Part shown: in pieces, positions 7,572 to 15,869 of the stretch
How positions within the stretch are numbered: position 1 is the first letter of the stretch
How the letters are laid out: each line of letters begins with the position of its first letter
Assembly (NCBI GenBank): GCA_947173915.1
Contig: CAMWGZ010000004.1
Span: 1-23,669, forward strand
Reading direction: 5' to 3'
Length of the DNA stretch: 23,669 nucleotides
Source of the DNA: an uncultured Alistipes sp.
GTDB taxonomy: Bacteria; Bacteroidota; Bacteroidia; Bacteroidales; Rikenellaceae
Notes under the pieces: model-generated
Databases searched by the model: none
Told to the model about the DNA's origin: nothing
Seen by the model: the letters and a program-made list of their open reading frames with translations, nothing else
Translations under genes and position numbers: made by a program

Positions 7572-9245
7572 ATGAACCGACTCCGACACCTCCTGCGTCC
7601 GGCCGCGCCGATCGCGGCGGCAATCGTGATCTGCTGCTTCTTCTGGCACGGCAAGCCCGACGATTTCGGACTGGGCCGCAACACCGAGATAATGGTCAAT
7701 ATGCTGCGCGAGCTGTCGCTCCTCTACGTCGATCCGATCGACCCCGACCGGCTGACGGAGGCGGCCGCCCTCGGCATGACCCGCATTCTGGACCCCTACA
7801 CCGAATACCTGCCCGAGAAGGAGATGTCGCAGTTCGACATGATGACCACGGGAAAATACGGAGGCATCGGATCGCTCATCCGCAAAAAGGGCGATTACAT
7901 CATCTTCGCACAGCCCTACGAAGGGACCCCCTCCGACCGGGCGGGCATCCGCATCGGGGACAAGATCCTCGCCATCGACGGGCAGGATGCCGCAGGCTGG
8001 AGCACCGAGCAGGTCAGCGGTGCGCTCCGGGGCACCCCCGACACGCAGGTCGAGGTGGTCGTCGAGCGGCTCATCGGCGGTGCGCGCGACACGCTCCGCA
8101 TCCGCCGCGAGCGGGTTGCGATCCCCAGCGTGCCCTACGCCGGATTCCTGGCCGACGGCATCGGCTACGTCCAGCACAGCGACTTCACGGAGGGTTCGGC
8201 CGAGGAGGTCCGCAGCGCCATCGAACGGCTCCGGGCGCAGGATTCGCTCCGGGGGCTGGTGCTCGACTACCGCAGCAACGGCGGCGGACTGCTTCAGGAG
8301 GCCGTGAAGATCGTCTCCATGTTCGTCCCCAAGGGCACGGAGGTGGTCCGCACCAAAGGGCGGTCGGAGGAGCGCATCTTCCGCACCGAGGAGGAGCCGG
8401 TGCTGCCGGCGCTGCCCCTCGCGGTGCTCATCGACGGCAACAGCGCCTCGGCCGCAGAGATCGTCGCCGGAGCGCTCCAGGACCTCGACCGCGCGGTGCT
8501 GATCGGGCAGAAGAGCTTCGGCAAGGGGCTCGTGCAGACCACCCGTCCGCTGGGCTACAACACGCTGCTCAAGCTGACCACCGCCAAATACTACATTCCC
8601 TCGGGCCGCTGCATCCAGGCCATCGACTACTCCGCCCACACGAAAGAGGGGACGGCGGAGAGACGGGCCGACTCGCTCGCCCGGGAATTCTCCACCCGCA
8701 GCGGCCGCACGGTGCGCGACGGCGGAGGCATCTCGCCCGACATCGCCACGGAGCCGGAGTACATCAGCCGCTTCGCCATGACGCTGCTGGCGCGGGGCTT
8801 CATCGAGGATTTCGTCGATGAATACATGCAGCGGCACCATGCCGAGACGATCGACAACCGCACCTTCGCGATCTCGGACGACGACTACGAAGCCTTCGTC
8901 CGCTTCATGCAGGACAAGGAGGTCCCCTACGAGTCGGAGACGCGCCGCGTGCTGCAAATCCTCCGCAAAGCGACCGAGAACGACCGCTACGACGAGCTGA
9001 CCCGCCAGATCGAGACCATCGAAAACGCCCTGCAGGACGACACGCAGACCAACCTGCGCACCTACCGCGAGGAGATCGCCGAGACGATCGAGAGCGACAT
9101 CGTGCTGCGCCACGGCTACCGCCGCGGCGTGATCGAACACAACCTGGTCTCGGATGCCGAGGCGCTGCGCGCCGCCGAGCTGCTGCTGAACCCCGAACGC
9201 TACCGGGCGATTCTCTCCGCCGAGGAAGAGGCCGCAGAAAAATAA
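7572..9245 (+). CDS. S41 family carboxy-terminal processing peptidase
   Basis: These proteases (CtpA/Tsp family) trim or degrade periplasmic proteins from the C-terminus. The 557-residue product has an N-terminal hydrophobic anchor or signal (about residues 9-25), an N-terminal helical region, a PDZ domain (about 95-180, with YGGIGSLIRKKGD and RAGIRIGDKILAIDG), and the S41 core. The catalytic serine is S293 in NSASAAE, the lysine K318 in SFGKGLVQ and the glutamine Q322, with the same 25- and 4-residue spacing as in E. coli Tsp. A charged helical C-terminal region (about 400-557) follows. The ATG at 7572 lies two bases after the preceding stop. Family is firm, substrate unknown. Confidence 0.92.
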   Translation: MNRLRHLLRPAAPIAAAIVICCFFWHGKPDDFGLGRNTEIMVNMLRELSLLYVDPIDPDRLTEAAALGMTRILDPYTEYLPEKEMSQFDMMTTGKYGGIGSLIRKKGDYIIFAQPYEGTPSDRAGIRIGDKILAIDGQDAAGWSTEQVSGALRGTPDTQVEVVVERLIGGARDTLRIRRERVAIPSVPYAGFLADGIGYVQHSDFTEGSAEEVRSAIERLRAQDSLRGLVLDYRSNGGGLLQEAVKIVSMFVPKGTEVVRTKGRSEERIFRTEEEPVLPALPLAVLIDGNSASAAEIVAGALQDLDRAVLIGQKSFGKGLVQTTRPLGYNTLLKLTTAKYYIPSGRCIQAIDYSAHTKEGTAERRADSLAREFSTRSGRTVRDGGGISPDIATEPEYISRFAMTLLARGFIEDFVDEYMQRHHAETIDNRTFAISDDDYEAFVRFMQDKEVPYESETRRVLQILRKATENDRYDELTRQIETIENALQDDTQTNLRTYREEIAETIESDIVLRHGYRRGVIEHNLVSDAEALRAAELLLNPERYRAILSAEEEAAEK

Positions 9246-9251
9246 CCGCCC

Positions 9252-10427
9252 ATGCTGCAGCCGGGACGCATACTCTCCTTCCGCAAGAGGATCGTGGCCA
9301 TCGCCGCCGGAACGACGCTGGTGCTCCTCTCGCTCTTCTTTACCAACGACATGGCGCGCAGCCTGCGGGAAAAGGAGCAGCACGAGGTGGAGCTGTGGGT
9401 CCATGCGATGGAGCGCGTCATGCGCGACGTGATGAGCGACTCGGGCAACGACCCCTTCGTCGAGGACATCCTCAGCCAGCGCAACAACATCCCCTTCATC
9501 ATTACCAACCAGGATCTCAAGGTGCTCCGCTCGCACCTCATTCCCGAAGCCGTGGTCAATCATCCCGACCGGCTCCGCGAAAAGATCAACCAGCTGGCCG
9601 GCGAGAACACCCCCATCACGATCCAATACTTCTGGGGCGGCAACTGCAAGCACATCATCTTCTACGGCCGTTCGCGGCTGCTCAAGTCGCTCTACTGGTT
9701 TCCCTACATCCAGCTGAGCGTCATCGCCATATTCATCCTGCTGGTCTTCATCGCCTTCCGCTCCACCAAACAGGACGAGCAGAACCGCGTGTGGATCGGA
9801 CTGGCCAAGGAGACGGCCCACCAGCTCGGCACGCCGACCTCCTCGCTGCTGGGGTGGATCGAGTACCTGCGCACGCAGCCGGTCGATCCCAACGCCGTCG
9901 AGGAGATGAACAAGGATCTGGGCCACCTGATGAAGATCGCCGACCGCTTCTCGAAGATCGGCTCCGAAACGCCGCTCACGCCCGAGAACATCAACGAGGC
10001 GGTCAGCAGTTCGGTCATGTACTTCCGCACGCGGGCACCCCGCAACGTGGCGATCGACTACAACGGCCTGGCCATCGCCCCCGTGAAGGCCTGCATCAAC
10101 ACGGCGCTCTTCGAATGGGTGGTCGAGAACCTGATCAAGAACTCGCTCGACGCATTGCAGGGACACGGACGCATCGAGGTCACGATCGCCTCCGACGACC
10201 GCTACGTGACCATCGACATCAAGGACGACGGCAAGGGAATCCCCAAAAGCAACTGGAAACGGATCTTCGAACCGGGATTTACGACCAAGACCCGGGGCTG
10301 GGGACTCGGACTCTCCCTCTCGCGCCGCGTGATCGAGGAGTACCACCAGGGAAAGATCGGCGTGGTCTGGTCCGAACCCGGCAAGGGAACCGACATCCGC
10401 ATCACCCTAAAACGTTTCTTCGAATGA
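9252..10427 (+). CDS. Orphan sensor histidine kinase, HQLGTP type
   Basis: The 391-residue protein has two transmembrane segments (about 13-31 and 150-170) flanking a periplasmic sensor of about 115 residues. A dimerisation helix follows with the phospho-acceptor H190 in KETAHQLGTPTSSLLGW. The ATPase domain shows the N box (ENLIKNSLDAL), G1 (DDGKGIP), F box (FEPGFTTK) and G2 (GWGLGLSLS). The acceptor histidine is followed by Gln rather than the usual Glu or Asp. No HAMP domain or response regulator is evident nearby, so its partner is elsewhere. It starts six bases after the protease stop and overlaps the next gene by ATGA, which may mean it senses the envelope stress the protease handles; that link is inference. 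Confidence 0.9.
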   Translation: MLQPGRILSFRKRIVAIAAGTTLVLLSLFFTNDMARSLREKEQHEVELWVHAMERVMRDVMSDSGNDPFVEDILSQRNNIPFIITNQDLKVLRSHLIPEAVVNHPDRLREKINQLAGENTPITIQYFWGGNCKHIIFYGRSRLLKSLYWFPYIQLSVIAIFILLVFIAFRSTKQDEQNRVWIGLAKETAHQLGTPTSSLLGWIEYLRTQPVDPNAVEEMNKDLGHLMKIADRFSKIGSETPLTPENINEAVSSSVMYFRTRAPRNVAIDYNGLAIAPVKACINTALFEWVVENLIKNSLDALQGHGRIEVTIASDDRYVTIDIKDDGKGIPKSNWKRIFEPGFTTKTRGWGLGLSLSRRVIEEYHQGKIGVVWSEPGKGTDIRITLKRFFE

Positions 10428-11299
10428 CGACCCTTCTCCCCGACCTGCCCGCCGACACGGCGGCCGCGATACCGGGCGACTCGCTCTCCCGGCTCGAAGC
10501 GGCGCTCCGCCGCAGCCTCACTCCCGTGACGGCGCAAGAGGAGGAGACCCCCGCCGAACGATCCGCGACAGCCGCCGAGCTGTTCGGCGAGCGTTCGACG
10601 CTCGCCTCGCTTCCCCCCGCTCCGGCCCTCCCCGCACCGGGCATCGCGTCGAACGCGCCGTTCCAGGGGATCGTGCTCGGACTGGCATTCCTCTACCTGG
10701 CGCTGCTCGGCCGACGGCTGAGGGAGGTCCGTTCGCTCATGCGCAGGCTCTCCTTCGACCGCTCGAGATCGCGCCGCATGAGCGACCTGCAGGGCAACGC
10801 CTACATCCGCTTCGTCCGCACGGCCCTCGGCTTCGGGCTGCTGCTCGCGCCGCTGCTCCTGCTGCGGCTGATCGACCTCCGCATGCCGATCGGAACGCTC
10901 CTGCCTGCGGAGTGGCTTCCGTTGCTGGTCGCTGCCGGTGTCGGAGGCACGGCGCTGCTGCTGCTCTTCCAGGTCGGGTCGCTGCGTCTCTGGGGCAATA
11001 TCGCCCTGGCCCGCTACATCACCGACCCGCTGACCGCCCTCAAACTGAACTATGCGGCCCTCGCGTTCGTGCTGCTGACCCCCTGCGCCCTGCTCTTCCT
11101 GCTGGCGCCGCCCGAGACGGCCGGGATCCTCGCATGGCTGCTCGCCGCCGTCGGCGGAGGATTGCTTCTCTTGTACTTACGGGAGAGTTTTATACTCTTT
11201 ATGTCGAAAAATATTTCGATTTTGCATTGGATTTTGTACCTTTGCGCCGTTGAAATTTTCCCTGTAAGCTATTTATGGCTGCGGCTGACAAAAATTTGA
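10424..11299 (+). CDS. DUF4271 domain-containing membrane protein
   Basis: The 291-residue product has a polar N-terminal region of about 75 residues, then six or so hydrophobic segments (starting near 77, 130, 160, 203, 227 and 270), with a basic loop RRLSFDRSRSRRMSD. The ending SILHWILYLCAVEIFPV matches the way DUF4271 proteins of Bacteroidota close. No biochemical function is established to my knowledge. The start overlaps the kinase stop by ATGA. In Bacteroidota this family commonly precedes the hemD-like gene, as here. The last 140 bases are much more AT-rich than the rest and carry a possible promoter for the next gene. Confidence 0.82.
   Translation: MTTLLPDLPADTAAAIPGDSLSRLEAALRRSLTPVTAQEEETPAERSATAAELFGERSTLASLPPAPALPAPGIASNAPFQGIVLGLAFLYLALLGRRLREVRSLMRRLSFDRSRSRRMSDLQGNAYIRFVRTALGFGLLLAPLLLLRLIDLRMPIGTLLPAEWLPLLVAAGVGGTALLLLFQVGSLRLWGNIALARYITDPLTALKLNYAALAFVLLTPCALLFLLAPPETAGILAWLLAAVGGGLLLLYLRESFILFMSKNISILHWILYLCAVEIFPVSYLWLRLTKI
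11214..11244 (+). promoter_or_regulatory. Possible internal promoter for the hemD-like gene
   Basis: TACCTTTG at 11237-11244 is a full -7 box, and TTTCG at 11214-11218 is an imperfect -33 box 18 bases upstream. Both lie inside the DUF4271 coding sequence, in a locally AT-rich stretch. The predicted start near 11249 would leave about 74 bases before the TTG at 11323. Confidence 0.45.
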
Positions 11300-11322
11300 T
11301 GAACCGATAAAACCGTCCCGAA

Positions 11323-12192
11323 TTGAAAGCAAGCAGAGTACTGGTTTCACAGCCCCGTCCCGCTGTGATCGAAAAATCGCCGTTTTACGAACTCTCCCAG
11401 AAGCATAAGGCAGAGGTCGAATACATGCCTTTCATCCGCGTGGCAGGCGTGTCGCTCAAGGAGTTCCGGGGCCAGCGGGTCGAAATCCTGACCCACACGG
11501 CCGTGATTTTTACCTCCCGCACCACGGTGGACAGTTTCTTCCGCATCTGCGAGGAGGCGCGCATCACGGTCCCCGAGACCATGAAGTACATCTGCCAGAC
11601 GGAGGCCGTGGCGCTCTATCTGCAAAAATACATCGTCTATCGCAAGCGCAAGATTTCGTTCGCCGACGGCTCCTTTACCAATTTCATCGAATTGATCGTC
11701 AAGCACAAGGACGAGAAGTTCATCCTGGCCCTGAGCGAGCCGCACAAGCCCGAGCTTCCGGAGACGCTGGCCAAGCTGAAGCTGCAGGTCGATCCCGTGA
11801 TCCTGGCACGGACCGTAGCCGCCGACCTGAGTGAGTTGGACATCAAGCACTTCGACCTGCTGGCACTCTATTCGCCCTCGGACGTGCGGGCGATCGTCGG
11901 GCAGTTCGGCACGGAGGAGCTTCCGCCCATCGCCACCTTCGGCGAGGGAACGCTGCGCGCGGCGATCGACGCAGGCATCAAGGTCAAGGCGATGGCCCCG
12001 ACCCCGACCGTTCCGTCGATGGCCAAGGCGGTGGACATCTACCTCACGCGACTGGCCAAAGGCGAGGAGATCGAAGACGTGGCGGTCACGGAGAACACCG
12101 AGAAGGAGGAGTTCATCCGCAGCCAGCAGCACAAGCTGGCGAAGAAAGGACGCACCCGCCGCACGACCGCGACGACCTCCGAGAAAAAATAG
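11323..12192 (+). CDS. Uroporphyrinogen-III synthase (HemD-like)
   Basis: HemD closes hydroxymethylbilane to uroporphyrinogen III in tetrapyrrole synthesis. The 289-residue product shows the Bacteroidota HemD-like landmarks: KASRVLVSQPRPAV at the N-terminus, TAVIFTSRTTVDSFFRICEE, PETMKYICQTEAVALYLQKY, a YRKRKI segment, LLALYSPSDVRAI and APTPTVPSMAKAVD. A basic, threonine-rich tail of about 30 residues follows. The start is a TTG: an in-frame TAA lies 15 bases before it, and no ATG or GTG follows before the conserved RVLVSQP. Neighbours rnpA and yidD follow as is usual in Bacteroidota. No other haem genes are in view, and several members of this Bacteroidota group are only annotated by similarity. 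Confidence 0.85.
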   Translation: MKASRVLVSQPRPAVIEKSPFYELSQKHKAEVEYMPFIRVAGVSLKEFRGQRVEILTHTAVIFTSRTTVDSFFRICEEARITVPETMKYICQTEAVALYLQKYIVYRKRKISFADGSFTNFIELIVKHKDEKFILALSEPHKPELPETLAKLKLQVDPVILARTVAADLSELDIKHFDLLALYSPSDVRAIVGQFGTEELPPIATFGEGTLRAAIDAGIKVKAMAPTPTVPSMAKAVDIYLTRLAKGEEIEDVAVTENTEKEEFIRSQQHKLAKKGRTRRTTATTSEKK

Positions 12193-12195
12193 CCG

Positions 12196-12573
12196 ATGAC
12201 CTCCGCACCCCGTTCGCTTTCCCGTCAAGAGAGGCTCCGTTCGTTCGGAGCCATCCGCCGACTGTTCCAGGAGGGACGCAGCGGTTTCGTCCATCCGCTG
12301 CGTTACGTATGGGCGGCCGAAAGCGATGAGATTCCCTCGGTCGAGGTGCTCTTCTCGGTCCCCAAGAAGTTCCAGAAGCGGGCCAACAGACGCAACCTCC
12401 AGCGCCGCCGCATGAAGGAGGCCTACCGGCTGAACAAGCCCTCGTTCGACCGCGACGGGCATCCCGTTTCGGTCGATATCGCCCTGATCTATTCGTCGAA
12501 AGAGATCCTCCCCTACCAGGTCATAGAACATGCCGTACGGAAAATTCTGGAGCAGATCGGCAGCCGTCTTTAA
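12196..12573 (+). CDS. rnpA: Ribonuclease P protein component
   Basis: RnpA is the small basic protein subunit of RNase P that assists the catalytic RNA in 5' tRNA maturation. The 125-residue product carries the family signature [20 protein letters not shown] (residues 51-70), with the RNR motif followed by RRRMKEAYR, preceded by the usual [16 protein letters not shown] helix. It starts three bases after the hemD-like stop and overlaps yidD by 44 bases. The RNA partner, rnpB, is encoded 7 kb away on the minus strand of the same window. Confidence 0.96.
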   Translation: MTSAPRSLSRQERLRSFGAIRRLFQEGRSGFVHPLRYVWAAESDEIPSVEVLFSVPKKFQKRANRRNLQRRRMKEAYRLNKPSFDRDGHPVSVDIALIYSSKEILPYQVIEHAVRKILEQIGSRL

Positions 12574-12790
12574 ACGCCTCGCCGCCCTGCCGCTGCTGCT
12601 GCTCGTCCACTTCTACCGCAGGTGCATCTCGCCCTTCACGCCCCCTTCGTGCCGTTTTACCCCCACCTGCTCGCAATATGCGGTCGAGGCGCTGCGCAGG
12701 CACGGGCCGCTGCGGGGAACGTGGCTGACACTCAAAAGACTCGCCCGCTGCCATCCCTGGGGCGGCAGCGGCTACGATCCCGTTCCCTGA
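12530..12790 (+). CDS. yidD: Membrane protein insertion efficiency factor
   Basis: YidD is a small membrane-associated protein thought to help YidC-dependent insertion of inner-membrane proteins. The 86-residue product has an amphipathic/hydrophobic N-terminal stretch ([19 protein letters not shown]) and the conserved cysteine block [20 protein letters not shown], then [16 protein letters not shown]. The 44-base overlap with rnpA is typical of this pair and implies translational coupling. It is the last gene of the plus-strand run. Confidence 0.95.
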   Translation: MPYGKFWSRSAAVFKRLAALPLLLLVHFYRRCISPFTPPSCRFTPTCSQYAVEALRRHGPLRGTWLTLKRLARCHPWGGSGYDPVP

Positions 12791-12797
12791 GAACGGG
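12779..12797 (+). other. Hairpin over the yidD stop codon
   Basis: CCCGTTC at 12779-12785 pairs with GAACGGG at 12791-12797, with the stop TGA in the loop. No T tract follows, so it is not a classical terminator; it may protect the 3' end or act together with the convergent structure at 12809-12830. Confidence 0.4.
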
Positions 12798-12808
12798 GCT
12801 GGGAAGAC

Positions 12809-12830
12809 AAAAAAGAGGGAATCACTTCCC
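12809..12830 (-). terminator. Terminator overlapping the LytTR regulator stop codon
   Basis: On the minus strand GGGAA, GTGA, TTCCC forms a five-pair hairpin with the stop TGA in its loop, followed by TCTTTTTTG. The stem is short but the T run is good. This would end the efflux operon. Confidence 0.55.
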
Positions 12831-13565
12831 GGGCATCAGCGCCCGGGCCGCGAGGAACTCGAAAAAGGCCTCGCGGTAACTCTCCGAAATAGGAATATAC
12901 TCCCTGCCGAAGACGATGCGTCCCCGTTCGAGGATCCGGATCTTCTCCGGCTGCACGATAAAGGAGCGGTGCACGCGCAGAAAGCGGTCGGCAGGCAGCT
13001 GCGCCTCCAGCGTCTTGAGGCTCATGAGCGAAACCACCGGCTGCGGCTCCCCCTCGACGTGGATCTTCACGTAATCCTTCAACCCCTCGACATAGAGAAT
13101 CCGATCCAGCTCGATCCGCCGCAGGCGCGACTCCGTCTTGACGAAGATGCTGCTTGGAGAGTCGCTCCCGCCCGCCGGAAGCGGGCGTTCGGCCGCGCTG
13201 CGCTTGAGCTCGAACCATTCGAGCGCCTTGCGGGCCGCCCCCAGAAAATCGTCGTAGCTGATCGGCTTGAGCAGGTAATCCACGGCTCCAACACGAAACC
13301 CCTCGACGGCATAGCGGTCGAAGGCGGTCGTGAAGATTACCCGCGTGGCATCGGGCAACATGCGCGACAGCTCCATTCCATTCAGGCGGGGCATCTGTAT
13401 GTCGCAGAAGAGCAGATCGACCGGAGCGGCACGCAGCGCCTCGATCGCCGCCGTGCCGCCCGACCAGGAGCCGCGCAGCTCCAGAAAGGGTGTTTTCGCC
13501 ACATAGCTTTCGATCAGCTCGACAGCCAGCGGCTCGTCGTCGATTATCGCGCAGCTGAGTTTCAT
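12822..13565 (-). CDS. LytTR family response regulator
   Basis: The 247-residue regulator has a receiver domain (about 1-118) with the acidic pair D9-D10, phospho-acceptor D55 in FCDIQMPRLNG, T79/T80 in the FTTAFD strand and K100 in YLLKPI. A linker is followed by a LytTR DNA-binding domain (about 140-240) with SIFVKTESRLRRIELDRILY, YVKIHVEG and FLRVHRSFIV. LytTR proteins bind pairs of short direct repeats about 21 bp apart. Its ATG overlaps the kinase stop by four bases, and it ends the operon. Its likely targets include the efflux operon promoter region at 19170-19253 (inference). Confidence 0.94.
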   Translation of the reverse strand: MKLSCAIIDDEPLAVELIESYVAKTPFLELRGSWSGGTAAIEALRAAPVDLLFCDIQMPRLNGMELSRMLPDATRVIFTTAFDRYAVEGFRVGAVDYLLKPISYDDFLGAARKALEWFELKRSAAERPLPAGGSDSPSSIFVKTESRLRRIELDRILYVEGLKDYVKIHVEGEPQPVVSLMSLKTLEAQLPADRFLRVHRSFIVQPEKIRILERGRIVFGREYIPISESYREAFFEFLAARALMPGK

Positions 13566-14635
13566 TCGTCGGTCGTTTTGATGCGCAGCAGCGCCACATA
13601 ACTATCGCCCTCCCGCGCCGCGAGCAGCTCGTAACGCCCCGGATAGAGCACCTCGAGCCGGCGGCGGAGGTTCTGCAGTCCGATGCCCGAACCGCTGCGG
13701 TCGTCCTCGGGTTTTGGGAAATAGCTGTTCTCGATACGGCAGACCAGCTCATCCCCCCGCACCCGCAGGTCGATCACGATCCACGAAGGGGCATCGTTGC
13801 TCACGCCGTGCTTGAAAGCGTTCTCGACTAACGAGATGAAGAGCAGCGGCGCGACCGTCGCCGGCGATGCGGCATCGGGCAGCGACACCTCGCACCGCAC
13901 ATGGCGCGGCAGGCGGATGCGCATCAGTTCGATGTAGTCGCTCAGAAATTCCGCCTCCTCGCGCAGCGTTACCTCGGGGCGGCTGCTCTCGTAGAGCACA
14001 TACCGCAGCAGGCGGCTCAGGTCGTGGACCGTCTGCTGCGCCCGGTCGGGATCGAGCCGGATGAGCGAATAGATGTTGTTGAGCGTATTGAACAGGAAAT
14101 GGGGATTGAGCTGGTGCTTGAGGTTCTGCAATTCGGCCTCGGCGCAGCTGCGCTCCAGCTCCCGCCGGGCGCTTTCGTCGCGGTACCACCGCTCCGTCAT
14201 GCGGATGGCGACCCCGGCCCCCACGGCCAGGAAGTACCAGAAGGCATTGCGGGCGAAGAAAAAGAAGACCTCGACCCCCTGCCACGCATGCCGCTCCATC
14301 GGCCGGGGGCGAAGCGGAGGAAGCAGGTAGTGGAAAGTCAGATGAAGCCCCACCATGACCCCCGCGACCAGCAGCGCATTCGAGAGGAAGAAGCGCCCCA
14401 CGCGCCGCGAAAAGAGGCAGCGGTCGATCAGCAGGCAGTAGTTGGCGTAGAAAACCGCCATGAACGAAGCGGGCACGAGCAGAAAGCGCAGGTACTCCCG
14501 GAGCGTCAGACTCGCCTCGCGGCCGCTCGCGATGACGAATGGCATGCCGAAGACGACGCTCCATACGGCCAGATGCACCAGAAGCCCGATATGTTTGGAT
14601 TGCGGCGAGACCATCTCGCAGGCAAAGGTACGCAT
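13562..14635 (-). CDS. LytS/YpdA-type sensor histidine kinase
   Basis: The 357-residue kinase has four N-terminal transmembrane segments (about 16-36, 49-71, 82-104, 123-146) and little periplasmic sequence, so it probably senses within or near the membrane. The His_kinase (PF06580-type) domain carries H179 in KHQLNPHFLFNTLNNIYSLI. The ATPase domain has ENAFKHG (N272) and SGIGLQNLRRRLEVLYPG. The first ATG (14635) is nine bases after the permease stop. A second in-frame ATG at 14614 would be the start if transcription begins at the -7 box at 14623-14630. Kinase and regulator overlap by ATGA and form a clear two-component pair with the efflux genes before them. Confidence 0.93.
   Translation of the reverse strand: MRTFACEMVSPQSKHIGLLVHLAVWSVVFGMPFVIASGREASLTLREYLRFLLVPASFMAVFYANYCLLIDRCLFSRRVGRFFLSNALLVAGVMVGLHLTFHYLLPPLRPRPMERHAWQGVEVFFFFARNAFWYFLAVGAGVAIRMTERWYRDESARRELERSCAEAELQNLKHQLNPHFLFNTLNNIYSLIRLDPDRAQQTVHDLSRLLRYVLYESSRPEVTLREEAEFLSDYIELMRIRLPRHVRCEVSLPDAASPATVAPLLFISLVENAFKHGVSNDAPSWIVIDLRVRGDELVCRIENSYFPKPEDDRSGSGIGLQNLRRRLEVLYPGRYELLAAREGDSYVALLRIKTTDE
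14623..14630 (-). promoter_or_regulatory. Possible internal promoter for the kinase-regulator pair
   Basis: On the minus strand this reads TACCTTTG, a full -7 box, located between the two candidate start codons of the kinase gene. Transcription would begin near 14619 and give an almost leaderless message starting at the ATG at 14614. No good TTTG lies 19-21 bases upstream (one is 26 away), so this is tentative. Confidence 0.35.
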
Positions 14636-14644
14636 TATATCTTG

Positions 14645-15865
14645 TTATTCATAGCGCAAAGCCTCGATCGGGTCGAGCATCGCGGCTTTGCTGGCCGGAT
14701 ACCATCCGAAAAAGATGCCCGTCAAGGTACAGACAGCGAACGAAAGGAGCACGCTCCAGGGCTGGATGTAGATCGGGAAAGCCGCCAGCAGATTGACCAG
14801 CAGCGCCGCGCCGACACCCACGAAAACGCCGATCAGACCGCCCGTCACGCTGATGAGGATCGACTCGATGAGAAACTGCGCCAGAATATCGCGCCCCTTG
14901 GCACCGATACTCATGCGCAGGCCGATCTCGCGCGTACGCTCCGTGACCGAGACGTACATGATGTTCATGATGCCGATGCCGCCCACCAGCAGCGAGATGC
15001 CCGCGACGGCGGCCAGCAGCAGGGTCATCATGTCGGTCGTCGAGGTCATCATCGTCGCCAGCTCCTGCTGCGAACGGATCGTGAAGTCGTCCTCGTCGCC
15101 CTCGCGGAGCTTGTGGTTGGCGCGCAGAATCGCCGAGATCTCATCGATCGCCTGGTCGGTGTGGGATTCGCTCAGGGCCGAGCAGTTGATCGACTGCAGG
15201 TGCGTAATGGCCAGCATACGCTTCTGAACGGTCGTGTAGGGGGCCAGGATCAGATTGTCCTGGTCCATGCCCATGCTGTTGTACCCCTTGCTTTCGAGCA
15301 CGCCGATGATGCGCAGCGGAATCTTGCCGAAGCGGATCACCTTGCCCACGACCGACTCGCCGCCCGGGAAAAGCTCATCGACGACCGACTTGCCCACCAG
15401 GCAGACCTTCGCCGCCGTGCGCACGTCCTGCTCGGAGAACATGTCGCCGTCGGCCACCTTGTAGCGGCGGATCTCGAGGTATTCGGGCGAGATGCCATAG
15501 ACGGTCGTCGGGGTATTGTTGGCCCCATAGACCGCCTGTCCCGAACTGTTCACCGAGGGAGATACGGCACTCAGATAACGCGTCTGCGTCGCAATATCCT
15601 CCAGGTCCTTCAGCTTGAGCGACTCCATGGCCGCCGCATCCAGACGCACGCCGCCCCGACGGTCGCCGCCCGGATGGATCATGATCATGTTGGAGCCCAT
15701 CTCGCCGATCTGCGCCTGGATGCTCCGCTTCGACCCCTGTCCGATGGCCAGCATCGTGATGACCGAGCCTACGCCGATGATGATGCCGAGCATGGTAAGG
15801 AACCCGCGCAGCTTGTTGTTGCAAAGCGCCTTGAAGGCTATTTTGAAAAGATTGACAAGATTCAT
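14645..15865 (-). CDS. MacB-type ABC transporter permease
   Basis: The 406-residue inner-membrane protein has the MacB/FtsX architecture: an N-terminal basic helix and TM1 (KLRGFLTMLGIIIGVGSVIT), a large periplasmic MacB_PCD domain (about 45-270), and three C-terminal membrane segments including ISLLVGGIGIMNIMYVSVTE and the coupling segment RTREIGLRMSIGAKG. It ends WYPASKAAMLDPIEALRYE, as the family does. The ATG at 15865 is four bases after the ATPase stop; the open extension upstream overlaps the ATPase gene. ATPase and permease are separate polypeptides, as in Bacillus YknYZ, whereas E. coli MacB fuses them. Confidence 0.94.
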   Translation of the reverse strand: MNLVNLFKIAFKALCNNKLRGFLTMLGIIIGVGSVITMLAIGQGSKRSIQAQIGEMGSNMIMIHPGGDRRGGVRLDAAAMESLKLKDLEDIATQTRYLSAVSPSVNSSGQAVYGANNTPTTVYGISPEYLEIRRYKVADGDMFSEQDVRTAAKVCLVGKSVVDELFPGGESVVGKVIRFGKIPLRIIGVLESKGYNSMGMDQDNLILAPYTTVQKRMLAITHLQSINCSALSESHTDQAIDEISAILRANHKLREGDEDDFTIRSQQELATMMTSTTDMMTLLLAAVAGISLLVGGIGIMNIMYVSVTERTREIGLRMSIGAKGRDILAQFLIESILISVTGGLIGVFVGVGAALLVNLLAAFPIYIQPWSVLLSFAVCTLTGIFFGWYPASKAAMLDPIEALRYE

Positions 15866-15869
15866 GTTC

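Noticed and set aside
7545..10346. A 933-codon open frame antisense to the protease and kinase
   Set aside because: It is opposite two genes with clear catalytic motifs and has no recognisable domains; its length follows from codon bias.
11236..11245. GTACCTTTGC sites (also on the minus strand at 14631-14622) as conjugative-transposon attachment sites
   Set aside because: The sequence coincides with the ordinary -7 promoter box of Bacteroidota, and the DNA on both sides is uniform core genome, so there is no sign of insertion there.
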